Below are positions 63,553-64,000 of a DNA stretch of 64,000 nt, piece after piece. How positions within the stretch are numbered: position 1 is the stretch's first letter; every line of letters begins with the position of its first letter. The notes beneath the pieces are model-generated. The model saw only the letters and a program-made list of their open reading frames with translations. It did not search any database and was not told the origin of the DNA. The stretch spans positions 1 through 64,000 of the forward strand of contig BBSL01000035.1 in the NCBI GenBank assembly GCA_001319865.1, given 5' to 3'. The position numbers and the translations under genes were made by a program. Source of the stretch: Burkholderia sp. E7m39 (GTDB lineage Bacteria > Pseudomonadota > Gammaproteobacteria > Burkholderiales > Burkholderiaceae).

Positions 63553-64000
63553 ATGCCAAACACGACATCCTCCCGCACGACCGACGCGCTGTTGCAGCGC
63601 CTCTCCGTGCTGACTTCCGGCCCGCAGCGCGACGCGCTGACGGCTGGTTTGCGCGGCATCGAAAAAGAAAGTCTGCGCGTCATGCCCGACGGTCATCTGG
63701 CGATGACGCAGCATCCGCGCGCGCTCGGCTCGGCGCTCACGCATCCCTCGCTGACGACGGATTATTCCGAAGCGCTGCTCGAACTGATCACGCCCGCCGA
63801 CCGCGATCCTTCGATCACGCTCGAGCGTCTCGACACGCTGCATCGTTTCGTCTATTCCGTGCTCGGCGACGAACTGCTGTGGAACAACTCGATGCCGGGC
63901 CTCTTGCCCGACGACGACGAAATCCCCATCGCGCGCTACGGCACGTCGAACATCGGCAAGCTGAAATACGTGTACCGCGTGGGTCTCGCGCTGCGCTACG
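63553..64000 (+). CDS. gshA: glutamate-cysteine ligase, partial (cut by window end)
   Basis: The first 149 residues of an E. coli-type Gsh[39 protein letters not shown] and ALLELITP are hallmarks, with LLWNNSMPG further on. It makes gamma-glutamylcysteine, the first step of glutathione synthesis. ATG 63553 ([10 protein letters not shown]). The gene continues beyond 64000. Confidence 0.93.
   Translation, partial: MPNTTSSRTTDALLQRLSVLTSGPQRDALTAGLRGIEKESLRVMPDGHLAMTQHPRALGSALTHPSLTTDYSEALLELITPADRDPSITLERLDTLHRFVYSVLGDELLWNNSMPGLLPDDDEIPIARYGTSNIGKLKYVYRVGLALRY

Noticed and set aside
63242-63568. Minus-strand 108-residue frame before gshA
   Set aside because: It overlaps the gshA start and promoter and shows no protein-like pattern.

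Overview
The window looks like the origin-proximal part of the main chromosome of a Burkholderiaceae bacterium, most likely Paraburkholderia. The call rests on high GC, the block gyrB-dnaN-dnaA / rpmH-rnpA-yidD-yidC-mnmE, and Burkholderia-type versions of DbpA, PckG, DUF4148, YaeQ and E. coli-type GshA. This is inference from gene content and recalled protein families; no database search was possible.

Left third (1-23 kb), ordinary chromosome: a LysR regulator, GTP-dependent PEP carboxykinase, a 2-hydroxyacid dehydrogenase, a patatin-like lipase, a hotdog thioesterase, tRNA-Lys(CUU), an ECF sigma factor with two anti-sigma-like membrane proteins around it, a probable aminotransferase / omega-amidase / periplasmic binding protein operon, dbpA, and a complete microcompartment-free ethanolamine module (EutR regulator, aldehyde dehydrogenase with its DUF779 partner, EutBC and an APC-family permease).

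Middle (23-34 kb), replication and ribosome/membrane core: gyrB, dnaN and dnaA on the minus strand; rpmH, rnpA, yidD, yidC and mnmE on the plus strand. The dnaA-rpmH gap holds DnaA boxes and is the likely oriC.

Island (about 34.1-56.6 kb): directly after mnmE lies a tyrosine integrase, an AlpA-like gene behind a LexA-type box, a C4-like antisense RNA locus, a CHC2 zinc-finger protein and a TOPRIM/DUF3987 primase, several small DNA-binding proteins, a tail fibre with its assembly protein, a tail protein Z-like gene and a Nu1-like small terminase. No capsid, portal, large terminase or sheath gene is visible. Cargo follows: secreted and lipoprotein genes, a GDCCVxC protein, an orphan SOS-boxed imuA and a second C4-like locus. 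A second, catalytically dead integrase sits at the right end. This content resembles a phage satellite (P4/PICI-like) or a strongly reduced prophage.

The least expected structure is in the island DNA itself. A 31-bp element with four TTAGC cores at offsets 0, 9, 18 and 24 occurs five times: once behind the integrase, twice head-to-head beside the primase gene, and twice at the right end. A second family, AGTACACA with a 12-bp period, lies in front of both integrases and at the right boundary.

Right flank (56.6-64 kb), chromosome again: small membrane proteins, a LysE exporter, yaeQ, a VOC protein, a candidate sRNA with two anti-Shine-Dalgarno stretches, ada, alkA and the start of gshA (cut by the window end).
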